From Pseudoalteromonas luteoviolacea B = ATCC 29581 (GTDB lineage: Bacteria; Pseudomonadota; Gammaproteobacteria; Enterobacterales; Alteromonadaceae), in the NCBI GenBank assembly GCA_000333235.1, contig CAPN01000029.1:1-64000 (forward strand): a stretch of 64,000 nucleotides of DNA, read 5' to 3'. Made by a program: the position numbers and the translations under genes. Position 1 is the stretch's first letter. Every line of letters begins with the position of its first letter. Positions 25,546-37,237 of this stretch are shown one piece after another. Under the pieces are notes generated by a model that had not been told where the DNA came from, made no database searches, and saw only the letters and a list, made by a program, of their open reading frames with translations.

Positions 25546-27825
25546 TTACACTTTCCCTTTTTGGGTATAGAGTAATTCACTAAACTTATGTTCAATCATA
25601 AACTGCTTTAATAATCGGTGTACTTGCTTCGAGGATGATTGCGCTAAACACATTTTTAATAGCGATTCCATATCGGTCACAGTCAAACGACGAAGCACCC
25701 ACTTCACTTTATTGATTGCAGAGAAGTTCATACTTAAGCGACGATAGCCCATTGCCACAAGTAAAATTGCCCCTTCTGGTTCACCGCCTAATTCACCGCA
25801 TAGACTAAATGGCAATTCATAGGTTTGGCAATCTTTAGCAATTTTAGCGAGTACACGTAACACGCTAGGATGGTATGGATCGAATAAGTCAGCGACCTTT
25901 GCATTGGAGCGATCGACTGCCAAAAGGTATTGGGTAAGATCGTTGCTCCCAACCGAGCAAAAATCGACTTTCTGTGCCCACTCAGGTAATAGAAATACAC
26001 TAGATGGGACTTCGAGCATAACGCCGATTTCAGGCTTTTCTAAATTGTAAAACTGATCAGCCCACTCTTCTTGCAGTTCAAAATACGCTTTTTCTAACAA
26101 GCTCAGCGCTTCTTCTACTTCTTCGGTGTGGCTAACCATTGGCAACATCACTCTAAGATTACCAAGCCCAGCATTGGCCTTTAGCATCGCTTTCAATTGA
26201 TCAAGAAAAAGCTCGGGATGATCAAGCGAAACACGAATACCGCGCCAACCTAAAAATGGGTTATCTTCTTCAATATCAAAATAATCAAGTACTTTATCGC
26301 CACCAATATCTAGCGTCCGCATCACCACAGGATCAGGATGATGGCGGGTAAGTACCTGACGATACCATTCTTCTTGTTCTTTTTGCGACGGAAACTGACC
26401 TTTTTGCATAAACCAAGATTCGGTACGATACAAGCCAACACCATCACATAATTTAGCTTTTGCTTGCTCCGTCGACAGATCGAGCCCTGCATTTAGCAAC
26501 AAACTAATGTGTTCACCATCAAGGGTGATGGCTGGCAAATCGTGCTCAGCTTCAAACTTGTCATGCAGTAAACTGTCCTGGTATTTGAGTGCTTGGTATT
26601 CACGGACTAAGGCATCTGATGGCGAAATATAAACCCTTCCAGCATACGCATCTAAAATCAATGACTTTCCATCAAATTGCAATAAAGGTAAGTCGTCTAT
26701 GCCCCAAATTGCAGGAATCGACATCGCACGGGTTAAGATCGATGCGTGTGAGTTTGCAGCTCCATTAATACTCACCACCCCGACGAGGTTTGCTTTTGGA
26801 ACTTCTGCAAGCATTGACGGAGTGAGGGTGTGGGCAATTAAAATGGTTTTTTCTGGATACGGCTTTACCGCTTGTTCTGTGCTGACTAAATTGTGCAGTA
26901 CTCGCAAGCCAATGTCTTTAATATCAATAGCGCGTTCTTTTATGTACGGATCTTCCATTGCACTAAATTGAGTAATCAACCGCTCTATAACGATTTTTAA
27001 CGCCGACTTAGCATTCCAACCAGCATTCAGTTCAACGTCAACTCGTTGCCCTAGGCTTCTTGCATCTAAAAGCTGCTGATAAACCTCAAAAACGGCAAGT
27101 GCTTCTTTTGGAATAGTATCACTCAGGGTATTAGCTAACACATGGAATTCATGCCGCGTTGCTGCGACTGCTTGTAAAAATCGCTTACGCTGTCCATCAA
27201 TGTCATCATTTTTTTGTAACTCGATACTGGAGAACTCAAGCTTAGGTAACACCACAAAACCTTCACCAATCGAAATACCTGGGGCACTCGCCACCCCTTT
27301 TAACATCGAGGTTTGATGGCAAGAATCGCTTTGCCGAAGTACTTCTTTAAGCTCAATATTCGCCAACTGCGAGGCTAGCTGTGCCGATAAAGTGATTAAG
27401 AAAGATTCTTCATCATGGCTGAAAACCCGTGCAGCCTTTTGCTGAACAACAATAACCCCTAGGACTTTTCGTTGATGGACGACTGGCACAGATAAAAATG
27501 CATTATAGCCTTCTTCGTTGACTTCTGGGGAGAGTTTAAAACGGGGATGAGATTGTGCATAAGCGATATTGATTGGCTCTTCACGCTGAGCAACCAGCCC
27601 AACCAGTCCTTCTGTAAAACCCATGCGAAAATTACCGACCGCTTGAGGGTTCAGACCATCTGTTGCCATTAAAACGAAATTATCTTGACTGTAGTCAGCA
27701 AAATAAATTGAACAGCATTCCGTTTGCATGGCTTCTTTCACCATGCTGACAAAGCGACTCAATGACGCATCGAGCGAGGGCTCTTGAGCGACAGCTTGAG
27801 CGATAGAGCGCAACGTAGCCAGCAC
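25546..27825 (-). CDS. ptsP: PEP-protein phosphotransferase PtsP (enzyme I-Ntr)
   Basis: 759 residues. An N-terminal GAF domain (about 1-165) is followed by an EI module: LKGVASAPGISIGEGFVV, the phospho-His region GAANSHASILTRAMSIPA, GLYRTESWFM and the PEP-binding EVPSSVFLLPEWAQKVDF with SNDLTQYLLAVDR and the CGELGG motif. It starts the nitrogen-related PTS cascade (PtsP-NPr-PtsN), which regulates potassium transport, ppGpp and envelope functions instead of sugar uptake. 23 bp downstream of rppH, the conserved pairing. Confidence 0.96.
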   Translation of the reverse strand: MLATLRSIAQAVAQEPSLDASLSRFVSMVKEAMQTECCSIYFADYSQDNFVLMATDGLNPQAVGNFRMGFTEGLVGLVAQREEPINIAYAQSHPRFKLSPEVNEEGYNAFLSVPVVHQRKVLGVIVVQQKAARVFSHDEESFLITLSAQLASQLANIELKEVLRQSDSCHQTSMLKGVASAPGISIGEGFVVLPKLEFSSIELQKNDDIDGQRKRFLQAVAATRHEFHVLANTLSDTIPKEALAVFEVYQQLLDARSLGQRVDVELNAGWNAKSALKIVIERLITQFSAMEDPYIKERAIDIKDIGLRVLHNLVSTEQAVKPYPEKTILIAHTLTPSMLAEVPKANLVGVVSINGAANSHASILTRAMSIPAIWGIDDLPLLQFDGKSLILDAYAGRVYISPSDALVREYQALKYQDSLLHDKFEAEHDLPAITLDGEHISLLLNAGLDLSTEQAKAKLCDGVGLYRTESWFMQKGQFPSQKEQEEWYRQVLTRHHPDPVVMRTLDIGGDKVLDYFDIEEDNPFLGWRGIRVSLDHPELFLDQLKAMLKANAGLGNLRVMLPMVSHTEEVEEALSLLEKAYFELQEEWADQFYNLEKPEIGVMLEVPSSVFLLPEWAQKVDFCSVGSNDLTQYLLAVDRSNAKVADLFDPYHPSVLRVLAKIAKDCQTYELPFSLCGELGGEPEGAILLVAMGYRRLSMNFSAINKVKWVLRRLTVTDMESLLKMCLAQSSSKQVHRLLKQFMIEHKFSELLYTQKGKV

Positions 27826-27848
27826 AACATTTCTCCTTACCGCTTAGG

Positions 27849-28370
27849 TTAGCGACGATTATTGCGCCAGCTTTCCTTAGTCGGTTCGCGTTTATTAAAC
27901 GGCATTGCAAACGGCGCAAACTCTTTCATAACACGACGATATACATCTCGTTTAAATGAAACCACTTGCCTTACCGGGTACCAATAACTCACCCAACGCC
28001 AATCATCAAACTCAGGGTGATGAGTGTGAAGCAAATTAACGTCTTCATCTTTGCAACGCAGCTTGAGTAAAAACCATTTTTGCTTTTGTCCAATACAGAC
28101 CGGGCTAGAATCACGTCGGATCAGCCTCTTTGGTAATTTATAACGCAACCAATGTTTTGAACTTGCTACAATTTCAACATCTTCTGGGTGTAAACCTACT
28201 TCTTCGCGTAACTCACGGTACATGGTTTGCTCTGGGGTTTCTCCCTCATCGACACCACCTTGTGGAAACTGCCAAGAATGTTGACCAAAACGCCTAGCCC
28301 AAAACACCTGACCTTGATTATTACAAATTACAATCCCGACATTGGCACGAAAACCTTCGGCATCAATCAC
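27849..28370 (-). CDS. rppH: RNA pyrophosphohydrolase RppH
   Basis: 173 residues. It removes pyrophosphate from the 5' end of triphosphorylated mRNAs and so triggers RNase E decay. The full Nudix box [17 protein letters not shown]...REEVGL is present (GX5EX7REVXEEXGV type) and the start [20 protein letters not shown] is the family's. The protein ends in a basic tail ([12 protein letters not shown]). First gene of rppH-ptsP. Confidence 0.97.
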   Translation of the reverse strand: MIDAEGFRANVGIVICNNQGQVFWARRFGQHSWQFPQGGVDEGETPEQTMYRELREEVGLHPEDVEIVASSKHWLRYKLPKRLIRRDSSPVCIGQKQKWFLLKLRCKDEDVNLLHTHHPEFDDWRWVSYWYPVRQVVSFKRDVYRRVMKEFAPFAMPFNKREPTKESWRNNRR

Positions 28371-28811
28371 CTTAGTGCCTCATTTGTAAGTCGATTTTTA
28401 ATGATTGTTCCATATCTTCGTAAACACAGCAAATACTATTCAGCTTTTTCCGCAACTTACCCACAACTTGTGCATAAGTTTAGTTTTTATCGGCTAAATT
28501 ACCAACAAATCCACAATTAAAGTGAATTAACCCAACGTTCTCCACAGAAACTGTGGATAAACATGTTTACACCTCTGTATTTATCCAACGTATAAAAAGG
28601 GTTTTGAGAAACAACTGGCGGCTAATAAACAAATAATTCATTTAAAACAATACGTTAGACAAAAACCCAAGAAGAACATTAAATTCCATTTAACTCACAA
28701 AATAACCAGCACAAAAAACCACCAGGCACATCTAATTGCACATTGTGTGTTTTAATCTCGAACAATAAAGCGATAAACTACGGCTCACGACACCTAACAG
28801 TGAATTAAGAT
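28371..28811. other. 441-bp intergenic region rppH-mutH with DnaA-box cluster
   Basis: AT-rich spacer between divergent rppH and mutH. The rppH-proximal half carries a cluster of DnaA-box-like nonamers (28457-28589, listed separately); the mutH-proximal half is AT-rich with no gene or clear promoter. The mutH ATG at 28812 has only a weak purine run upstream (GAATTAAGAT). Confidence 0.6.
28457..28589. promoter_or_regulatory. Cluster of DnaA-box-like sites
   Basis: Consensus TTATNCACA occurs exactly at 28469-28477 (reverse; TTATGCACA) and 28552-28560 (reverse; TTATCCACA). Single mismatches occur at 28457-28465 (TTACCCACA) and 28538-28546 (TTCTCCACA). Weaker sites lie at 28507-28515 (AAATCCACA) and 28581-28589 (TTATCCAAC). 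The pair at 28538-28560 is inverted with TCCACAG/CTGTGGA able to form a hairpin. An AT-rich tract follows. Confidence 0.55.
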
Positions 28812-29486
28812 ATGACCAAACCAAGTATTCCTCGCTCCATCCCGGAACTAATGAACAACGTGGATGCTATCGCAGGATTAACACTTGGCGAAATCGCTAC
28901 ACAGTTTGACTTTGCGATCCCTAAAAATTTACTTAAAGAAAAAGGTTGGTCTGGTCAGCTGATTGAATACGCCCTAGGTGCAAGTGCCGGATCAAAACCA
29001 GTACCTGACTTTGAACACTTAGGTATCGAATTAAAAACGTTACCAATTGGCTACAACGGTAAACCGCTTGAAACAACCTATGTTACGGTTGTGCCATTAA
29101 CTGATGTCACAGGCCTACGGTGGGAAGAGTCTGTAGTCAAGCATAAACTCAACCATGTGCTTTGGTTACCAATTTTAGCTCAGCGCGATATTCCGCCCAT
29201 GGATAGAACAATTGGCTGTGGATTTTTATGGCGACCAAATCAACATGAAGAAGCGCTGCTGCGCCGTGATTGGGAAGAGCAAATGGAGTTAATAGCACTT
29301 GGTAAAGTGAATGATGTTTCAGGTCATCTTGGTGAGGTAATGCAAATTCGCCCAAAAGCTGCCAATAGTAAGGCATTAACTGATGCAATAGGTCCTGATG
29401 GTAAAATCATAAAAACGCTGCCCCGAGGTTTTTACCTCAAAACGCAATTTACCACGACCATTTTAGCCAACCAATTTAGTATTTAA
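28812..29486 (+). CDS. mutH: DNA mismatch repair endonuclease MutH
   Basis: 224 residues. It nicks the unmethylated strand at hemimethylated GATC when activated by MutS-MutL. The restriction-fold catalytic core is visible: Glu in IEYALGASAG, Asp in VPDFEHLGIELKTLPIG (D-X-n-ExK). The C-terminal Lys/Phe-rich helix that contacts MutL is present. MutH occurs only in the Dam-methylating gammaproteobacterial lineages, so Dam methylation can be inferred. Monocistronic, converging on eno. Confidence 0.97.
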   Translation: MTKPSIPRSIPELMNNVDAIAGLTLGEIATQFDFAIPKNLLKEKGWSGQLIEYALGASAGSKPVPDFEHLGIELKTLPIGYNGKPLETTYVTVVPLTDVTGLRWEESVVKHKLNHVLWLPILAQRDIPPMDRTIGCGFLWRPNQHEEALLRRDWEEQMELIALGKVNDVSGHLGEVMQIRPKAANSKALTDAIGPDGKIIKTLPRGFYLKTQFTTTILANQFSI

Positions 29487-29506
29487 TCTGTGGTTAATAA
29501 AAAAAC

Positions 29507-29532
29507 AAAAAGCCAGACACCTGGCTTTTTTT
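29507..29532. terminator. Bidirectional terminator between mutH and eno
   Basis: 10-bp stem AAAAAGCCAG / CTGGCTTTTT with ACAC loop, followed by T-rich sequence on both strands. It serves both convergent genes. Confidence 0.92.
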
Positions 29533-29553
29533 ATCAATCAAAGTCAGTGTAGC

Positions 29554-30879
<1,326 letters not shown>

Positions 30880-31062
30880 CTAAAAACAATACCCATTGAA
30901 TAGCTGGTTTTCTTACTCAATGACGAAGGTAAATACCCAGATGCTTGTTCAGGTCGAATTTTCAGGCTGAAAAACACAGCGCTGAAACTTACGTCTTTAA
31001 GTATCTTGGGTCATGCCGAATAACGAACGGGCGTTGTAATCCTGTTGGCTGGTGTCTGTTTT

Positions 31063-31111
31063 CGGCTTTTTTGTCGTGAAACTACTGTCGAGTTTCACGA
31101 CAAAAAAGCCG
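31063..31111. terminator. 21-bp perfect inverted repeat between pyrG and eno
   Basis: Arms 31063-31083 and 31091-31111 are perfectly complementary around a 7-nt loop, with CGGCTTTTTT at the outer end of the left arm. It overlaps the adjacent hairpin at 31104-31129 and cannot form at the same time. It may be a second terminator, a processing site or part of a conformational switch. Confidence 0.75.
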
Positions 31112-31129
31112 TGCATAGGCACGGCTTTT
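31104..31129 (-). terminator. Rho-independent terminator of pyrG
   Basis: On the minus strand the 11-bp stem AAAAGCCGTGC / GCACGGCTTTT with a 4-nt CTAT loop is followed by further Us (six in all after GGC), just after the pyrG stop. Confidence 0.9.
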
Positions 31130-31134
31130 CATCT

Positions 31135-32784
<1,650 letters not shown>

Positions 32785-32879
32785 TCAGGAAAAAGTGGAA
32801 ATAATTTAGAATCAAGACGGGATCACATTGTAGCAAAAGGCGTCATGGCAATCCAGATAAATCTTGTCTAACCACTTAT

Positions 32880-33665
32880 CTAAATAGACTTCTGGTACTT
32901 TTTCACACGCTCCCAAGCGTTATCCATTTCTTCTAAGTTCGCGTTGTCTAAAGATTTTCCTTCTTTAGCTAATTCAACTTCAACGTGTTGAAAACGATCG
33001 ACAAACTTTCTGCTCGCTTGTCGCAGTAATTGCTCAGCATCAAAACCACCATGACGTGCCGTATTTACAGTTGCAAATAATAAGTCCCCTAATTCTTCGC
33101 CACTATGTTCAGAATGTGGATCCGCGTCCATCGCGTCGATAACTTCTTCGACTTCTTCTTTTACTTTGTCGAGCGCACCATGATATGACGGCCAATCAAA
33201 GCCAAGGTTTGCAGCGCGTTTTTGAATTTTTTGCGCACGACTTAGAGCGGGCAAATTTAGTGGCACATCATCACCAAATTGTTTTGCTTTATCGTGCTTT
33301 TCAGTTTTTTTAATGGCTGTCCACTGCGCTTCTAGTTCGTCACGACTGAGCGACTGTTGCGTTGCAAACACATGAGGATGACGACGAACAAGCTTGGCAT
33401 TTAGATTATCAACGATGTCTGAAAAATCAAAGTGACCGGCTTCTTTGCCAAGTTGGGCATAGAAAATCACTTGAAAGAGCAAGTCGCCTAGTTCGTCTTT
33501 CACTTGCGACCAATCGTTTTGCTCAATAGCATCCGCTACTTCATACGCTTCTTCCAGCGTATGAGGCACGATAGACTTAAACGTTTGGTGCTTATCCCAA
33601 TCACAGCCCTTTTCTCCGTCGCGCAGTGTTGCCATGATTGAAAGCAGTTTTTCGATATTTTGCAT
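32880..33665 (-). CDS. mazG: Nucleoside triphosphate pyrophosphohydrolase MazG
   Basis: 261 residues, two tandem MazG helical domains. It hydrolyses NTPs and dNTPs to monophosphates and in E. coli dampens ppGpp accumulation. Visible: the metal-binding EEAYEVADAI and ELGDLLFQVIFYAQL in the first half, repeated as EEVEEVIDAM and EELGDLLFATVNTAR in the second. 11 bp downstream of relA, as in E. coli, where mazG also lies in the relA region (without the mazEF toxin pair here). Confidence 0.96.
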   Translation of the reverse strand: MQNIEKLLSIMATLRDGEKGCDWDKHQTFKSIVPHTLEEAYEVADAIEQNDWSQVKDELGDLLFQVIFYAQLGKEAGHFDFSDIVDNLNAKLVRRHPHVFATQQSLSRDELEAQWTAIKKTEKHDKAKQFGDDVPLNLPALSRAQKIQKRAANLGFDWPSYHGALDKVKEEVEEVIDAMDADPHSEHSGEELGDLLFATVNTARHGGFDAEQLLRQASRKFVDRFQHVEVELAKEGKSLDNANLEEMDNAWERVKKYQKSI

Positions 33666-33676
33666 CTAGCAAATTC

Positions 33677-35833
33677 CTAAAGCTGGCGTTTAGCTTCAAA
33701 CACACCCTCAATTTGGTGCAGTTTCACCAGCAAACGATTCATGGCAGACAGCTCCCCAACTTCAACTTGCATCACTAAAATAGCAATTTGTTTATCGTCA
33801 TTAGTTTGTACGTTCATGTTATTGATGTTGACCTTTTCGTTTGCCAACGTTGAACTAACATCGCGAATGAGTCCCTGGCGATCTTGCGCTTCAATTCGAA
33901 GCGTTAAACTATACGATGACTTCACGTCATCTGCCCAACTCACCGCGACTACGCGTTCTGGATGCAACTCGGTGATATGTGCAAACGCATCACAACCACT
34001 GCGATGCACAGCGATCCCTCTGCCTTGGGTTATGTAACCAACAATGTCATCACCTGGCAAAGGTTGACAGCACTTCGCCATATGGCTCATCAAGGTGCCA
34101 ACACCATCAACCACCACACTGCTTTTTCCCCCTTTTGGTACGGACGGTGCTTTAAACTTGAGCGGCACTTCATCTTTAGGCTTATCTTGGACAAAATTGA
34201 GCAACTGATTGATACGAATATCACCCGCACCAATCGCCACTAGCAAATCATCTAATTCACGGAAATTGAATTTTTCGATTGCTCTATCAAGGTCTTTATA
34301 AGTTAAGTCTAACTTTTGCAGTTGGGCATCTAAAATTTCTTTACCTGCTTGGAGGTTTTTATCGCGATCTTGAAGCTTAAACCAACTATGGATTTTCGCC
34401 CGTGCCCGTGAAGACTTTACATACCCCAAAGAGGGATTTAACCAATCTCGGCTAGGATTTGGCTGTTTTTGCGTGAGAATTTCAATTTGATCGCCGGTCG
34501 CCAACTGGTACGTAAATGGCACAATTTTGCCGAAAACTTTTGCACCGATACAGCGATGTCCAACGTTTGAATGAATATAATAGGCAAAATCGAGCGGTGT
34601 AGACCCAAGCGGTAAATCAAAAATATCACCTTTAGGTGTAAAGACATAAACGCGGTCTTCAACCACTTGGTTTTTTAACTCTTCCGCTAACTCACTTCCA
34701 TCGACAACTTCTTCTTGCCACTGTAGTAACTTTCTTAACCAGCTGATTTTTTGCTCATAACCAGAGCCTCGTCCTGGTAACGAGCCTTCTTTATACAGCC
34801 AATGTGCTGCGACGCCCAGTTCAGCATCTTGATGCATCGCTTCGGTTCGAATTTGGATCTCAACGGTTTTACCTTCGGGTCCAAACACGACGGTATGAAT
34901 TGACTGATAGCCGTTTTGCTTTGGTGTAGCAATGTAATCATCAAATTCTTTGTTCAGGTGACGCCAGTTGGTATGAACGATGCCGAGCGCTCCATAGCAA
35001 TCTCGAATCTCTTTAACGACGACACGCATGGCTCGAATGTCAAAGAGCTGATCAAACTCATAGTGTTTTTGCATCATTTTTTTGTAGATGCTATAGATGT
35101 GTTTTGGTCGCCCATAAACTTGCGCCTCTATCCCCGCTTCGCGCAGTTTGGTGGTCACTAGATTGACCATGTTCTCCATATACGCTTCACGATCGAGCCG
35201 CTTGTCCGCTAATTGTTTAGCGATCGATTTGTATTTTTCTGGGTGTAAATAGCGAAACGAAAGATCTTCAAGTTCCCATTTTAATTGCCCAATCCCCAAG
35301 CGATTTGCTAGCGGTGCAAAAATATTCGCGGTAGCTTTCGCGGCAATAACTCGCTCGTCTTCGTCAGCATTTTTTACTGCGCGCAAATAGCAGATCTGCT
35401 CGGCCAGCTTAATCACAACGGCGCGCACATCTTCGACCATGGCGAGCAACATGCGGCGAATATTATCCACTTGCACAGCACCTTTGCCTTGGTGATGGGC
35501 AAGCGTGCTAATAGTCGCCATTTGATCTACGCCTTCAAGTAATAGCACAAGATTAGCGCCAAATTCTTCTTTCAAGCCATCGATGTTTAATAACCCTTTC
35601 AGATAATAGGGCGTTAGGTACGCAGCACCGAGAGATTCAGCATCAAAATTAAGGGACGCTAAGATTTCGACCATTTCGATGGCACTTAATAGCTCTACAT
35701 CACGCTTTGGTGGGCAAAACGAATGGGCTCGCTGCAAATACGCCACTTTCTCCTCTGACAAGGACAGCATGGCCACCCTCGATTCAAATTCAACAGGGTG
35801 TTCTTGTTGATGGGATTGGCGAGTTGCAACCAT
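33677..35833 (-). CDS. relA: GTP pyrophosphokinase RelA
   Basis: 718 residues (E. coli 744). It makes (p)ppGpp on ribosomes loaded with uncharged tRNA. An inactive HD region lacks the His-Asp dyad (LLEGVDQMATISTLAHHQ), as in RelA but not SpoT. The synthetase core (FDIRAMRVVV, DYIATPKQNGYQSIHTVV, EIQIRTEAMHQDAELGVAAHW), a TGS domain (VYVFTPKGDIFDLPLGSTPLDFAYYIH), a zinc-finger region (AKCCQPLPGDDIVGYI) and a C-terminal ACT domain follow. Member of rlmD-relA-mazG with 5- and 11-bp spacings. Confidence 0.97.
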   Translation of the reverse strand: MVATRQSHQQEHPVEFESRVAMLSLSEEKVAYLQRAHSFCPPKRDVELLSAIEMVEILASLNFDAESLGAAYLTPYYLKGLLNIDGLKEEFGANLVLLLEGVDQMATISTLAHHQGKGAVQVDNIRRMLLAMVEDVRAVVIKLAEQICYLRAVKNADEDERVIAAKATANIFAPLANRLGIGQLKWELEDLSFRYLHPEKYKSIAKQLADKRLDREAYMENMVNLVTTKLREAGIEAQVYGRPKHIYSIYKKMMQKHYEFDQLFDIRAMRVVVKEIRDCYGALGIVHTNWRHLNKEFDDYIATPKQNGYQSIHTVVFGPEGKTVEIQIRTEAMHQDAELGVAAHWLYKEGSLPGRGSGYEQKISWLRKLLQWQEEVVDGSELAEELKNQVVEDRVYVFTPKGDIFDLPLGSTPLDFAYYIHSNVGHRCIGAKVFGKIVPFTYQLATGDQIEILTQKQPNPSRDWLNPSLGYVKSSRARAKIHSWFKLQDRDKNLQAGKEILDAQLQKLDLTYKDLDRAIEKFNFRELDDLLVAIGAGDIRINQLLNFVQDKPKDEVPLKFKAPSVPKGGKSSVVVDGVGTLMSHMAKCCQPLPGDDIVGYITQGRGIAVHRSGCDAFAHITELHPERVVAVSWADDVKSSYSLTLRIEAQDRQGLIRDVSSTLANEKVNINNMNVQTNDDKQIAILVMQVEVGELSAMNRLLVKLHQIEGVFEAKRQL

Positions 35834-35838
35834 TACGT

Positions 35839-37161
35839 TTACCTCCTTTGAAACAGTGCCATGCTCTCTATGTGCCCCGTGTGTGGGAACATGTTCATTA
35901 ACCCAAGTCGTGTTAATGTAAATTGTGCTGCAAAAATTTCTGCGCTATCGCGTGCAAGTGTCACCGGATCACAGGATACATAAAGGATTTTATCAAACTG
36001 CTTAAGTGGCAATTGTTTTAATACTGCCTCAGCGCCTTCGCGTGACGGATCCAATAGTAAGACATTTGCTTGCGATCCAAACCACCCTTCTTTTGCTAAG
36101 TTGTCAGTTAAATCGGCACAGTAAAAAGCGGTATTGGTCAAGGAGTTAGTGTGCGCATTTTGGCGAGCCATTGCAACAGAAGACTCGACTCCTTCGACAC
36201 CAATTACGGCTTTTGCATATTTTGCAGCCACTAAGGAGAAGTTACCTATCCCACTGAACAAATCTAATACGACGTCATGCTTTGTTAGTTGTAGCCAATC
36301 CATCGCCTGTTGGATCATTGCTTCATTGACTTTTGCATTGACTTGAACAAAGTTATTCAATCGATATTGAAATTGTAAGTCATAGCGAGGTAACACATAG
36401 CTCGGTAATTCATAATCCATTTCACCAAGTTCATCACTCGAACTTTGCCACACAAAACGCCAACCACGATCCGAAAAATGTGTTTCAATAATCTGTTTCG
36501 CCTCACATGAGATTGGTTTTAAATGACGAACGACAACGTATCCATGGTTTTTTGTGTCACTCAGTTGAATGTGACTGACACTCGCAAATTGCTTATCTTG
36601 ATTAAGCGCCTCACGCAGTGCTGGAATATGCGCACTAAATCGCTCACTTAATATCTCGCATTTCACTATTTCACAAATCGTCTTCGCGCCTTTTTCACGA
36701 AAACCAACACGCAGGCGCTCTGCGCTTTTATCGTAAAAGCACGCCAAACGAGCACTACGTCGATAATGTCTTGACTCACCAATGATCGGGGCTTGCCAAG
36801 GTAATGTGTTTTGCTGTGCAAATTTTTTAAATAATGCTGACACGGCCTGCTGTTTGTCTTGAACTTGCGCATTTAAGTTTTGATGCTGCAATTGGCAACC
36901 ACCACACCGTTCAAAATCAGCGCAAAACGGTACGACGCGATTTACGCTAGGTGTTAATACTTTGACTACTTTTGCTTCGACAAACTTGCTTTTATTTTGT
37001 GCGGCCTGAGCTTTGATTGTTTCGCCTTGTAGCGCTCCATCGACAAACCATACTTTCCCTTCATGCCGAGCAACTCCTCGACCTTGATGATCACAACCAT
37101 CGATGCTGAGCGTCGCCACGCCGAGTGATGCTTTCTTCGTTGGGCGGAAAAACTGCGCCAT
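35839..37161 (-). CDS. rlmD: 23S rRNA (uracil-C5)-methyltransferase RlmD
   Basis: 440 residues. It makes m5U1939 in 23S rRNA. An N-terminal TRAM domain is followed by a [4Fe-4S] cysteine cluster (FCADFERCGGCQLQHQN), the SAM site LDLFSGIGNFSL, and the catalytic motif ILYVSCDPVTLARD preceded by LLLDPSREGAEAVL. The start at ATG 37161 is chosen because AAGGGG lies upstream; an ATG at 37179 is in frame. It is divergent from barA and precedes relA, the E. coli order (barA, rumA, relA). Confidence 0.96.
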   Translation of the reverse strand: MAQFFRPTKKASLGVATLSIDGCDHQGRGVARHEGKVWFVDGALQGETIKAQAAQNKSKFVEAKVVKVLTPSVNRVVPFCADFERCGGCQLQHQNLNAQVQDKQQAVSALFKKFAQQNTLPWQAPIIGESRHYRRSARLACFYDKSAERLRVGFREKGAKTICEIVKCEILSERFSAHIPALREALNQDKQFASVSHIQLSDTKNHGYVVVRHLKPISCEAKQIIETHFSDRGWRFVWQSSSDELGEMDYELPSYVLPRYDLQFQYRLNNFVQVNAKVNEAMIQQAMDWLQLTKHDVVLDLFSGIGNFSLVAAKYAKAVIGVEGVESSVAMARQNAHTNSLTNTAFYCADLTDNLAKEGWFGSQANVLLLDPSREGAEAVLKQLPLKQFDKILYVSCDPVTLARDSAEIFAAQFTLTRLGLMNMFPHTGHIESMALFQRR

Positions 37162-37237
37162 ACAAATGCCCCTTGCCATTGCTTAACCACGGTTAAGTGA
37201 TTAATCTATCGTTAACAATGAAAAAAATACGCTAAAT

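Noticed and set aside
28457..28589. DnaA-box cluster as the chromosomal replication origin
   Set aside because: No dnaA, dnaN, gidA/mnmG or rpmH nearby; the neighbours are rppH and mutH. Kept as a secondary site finding only.
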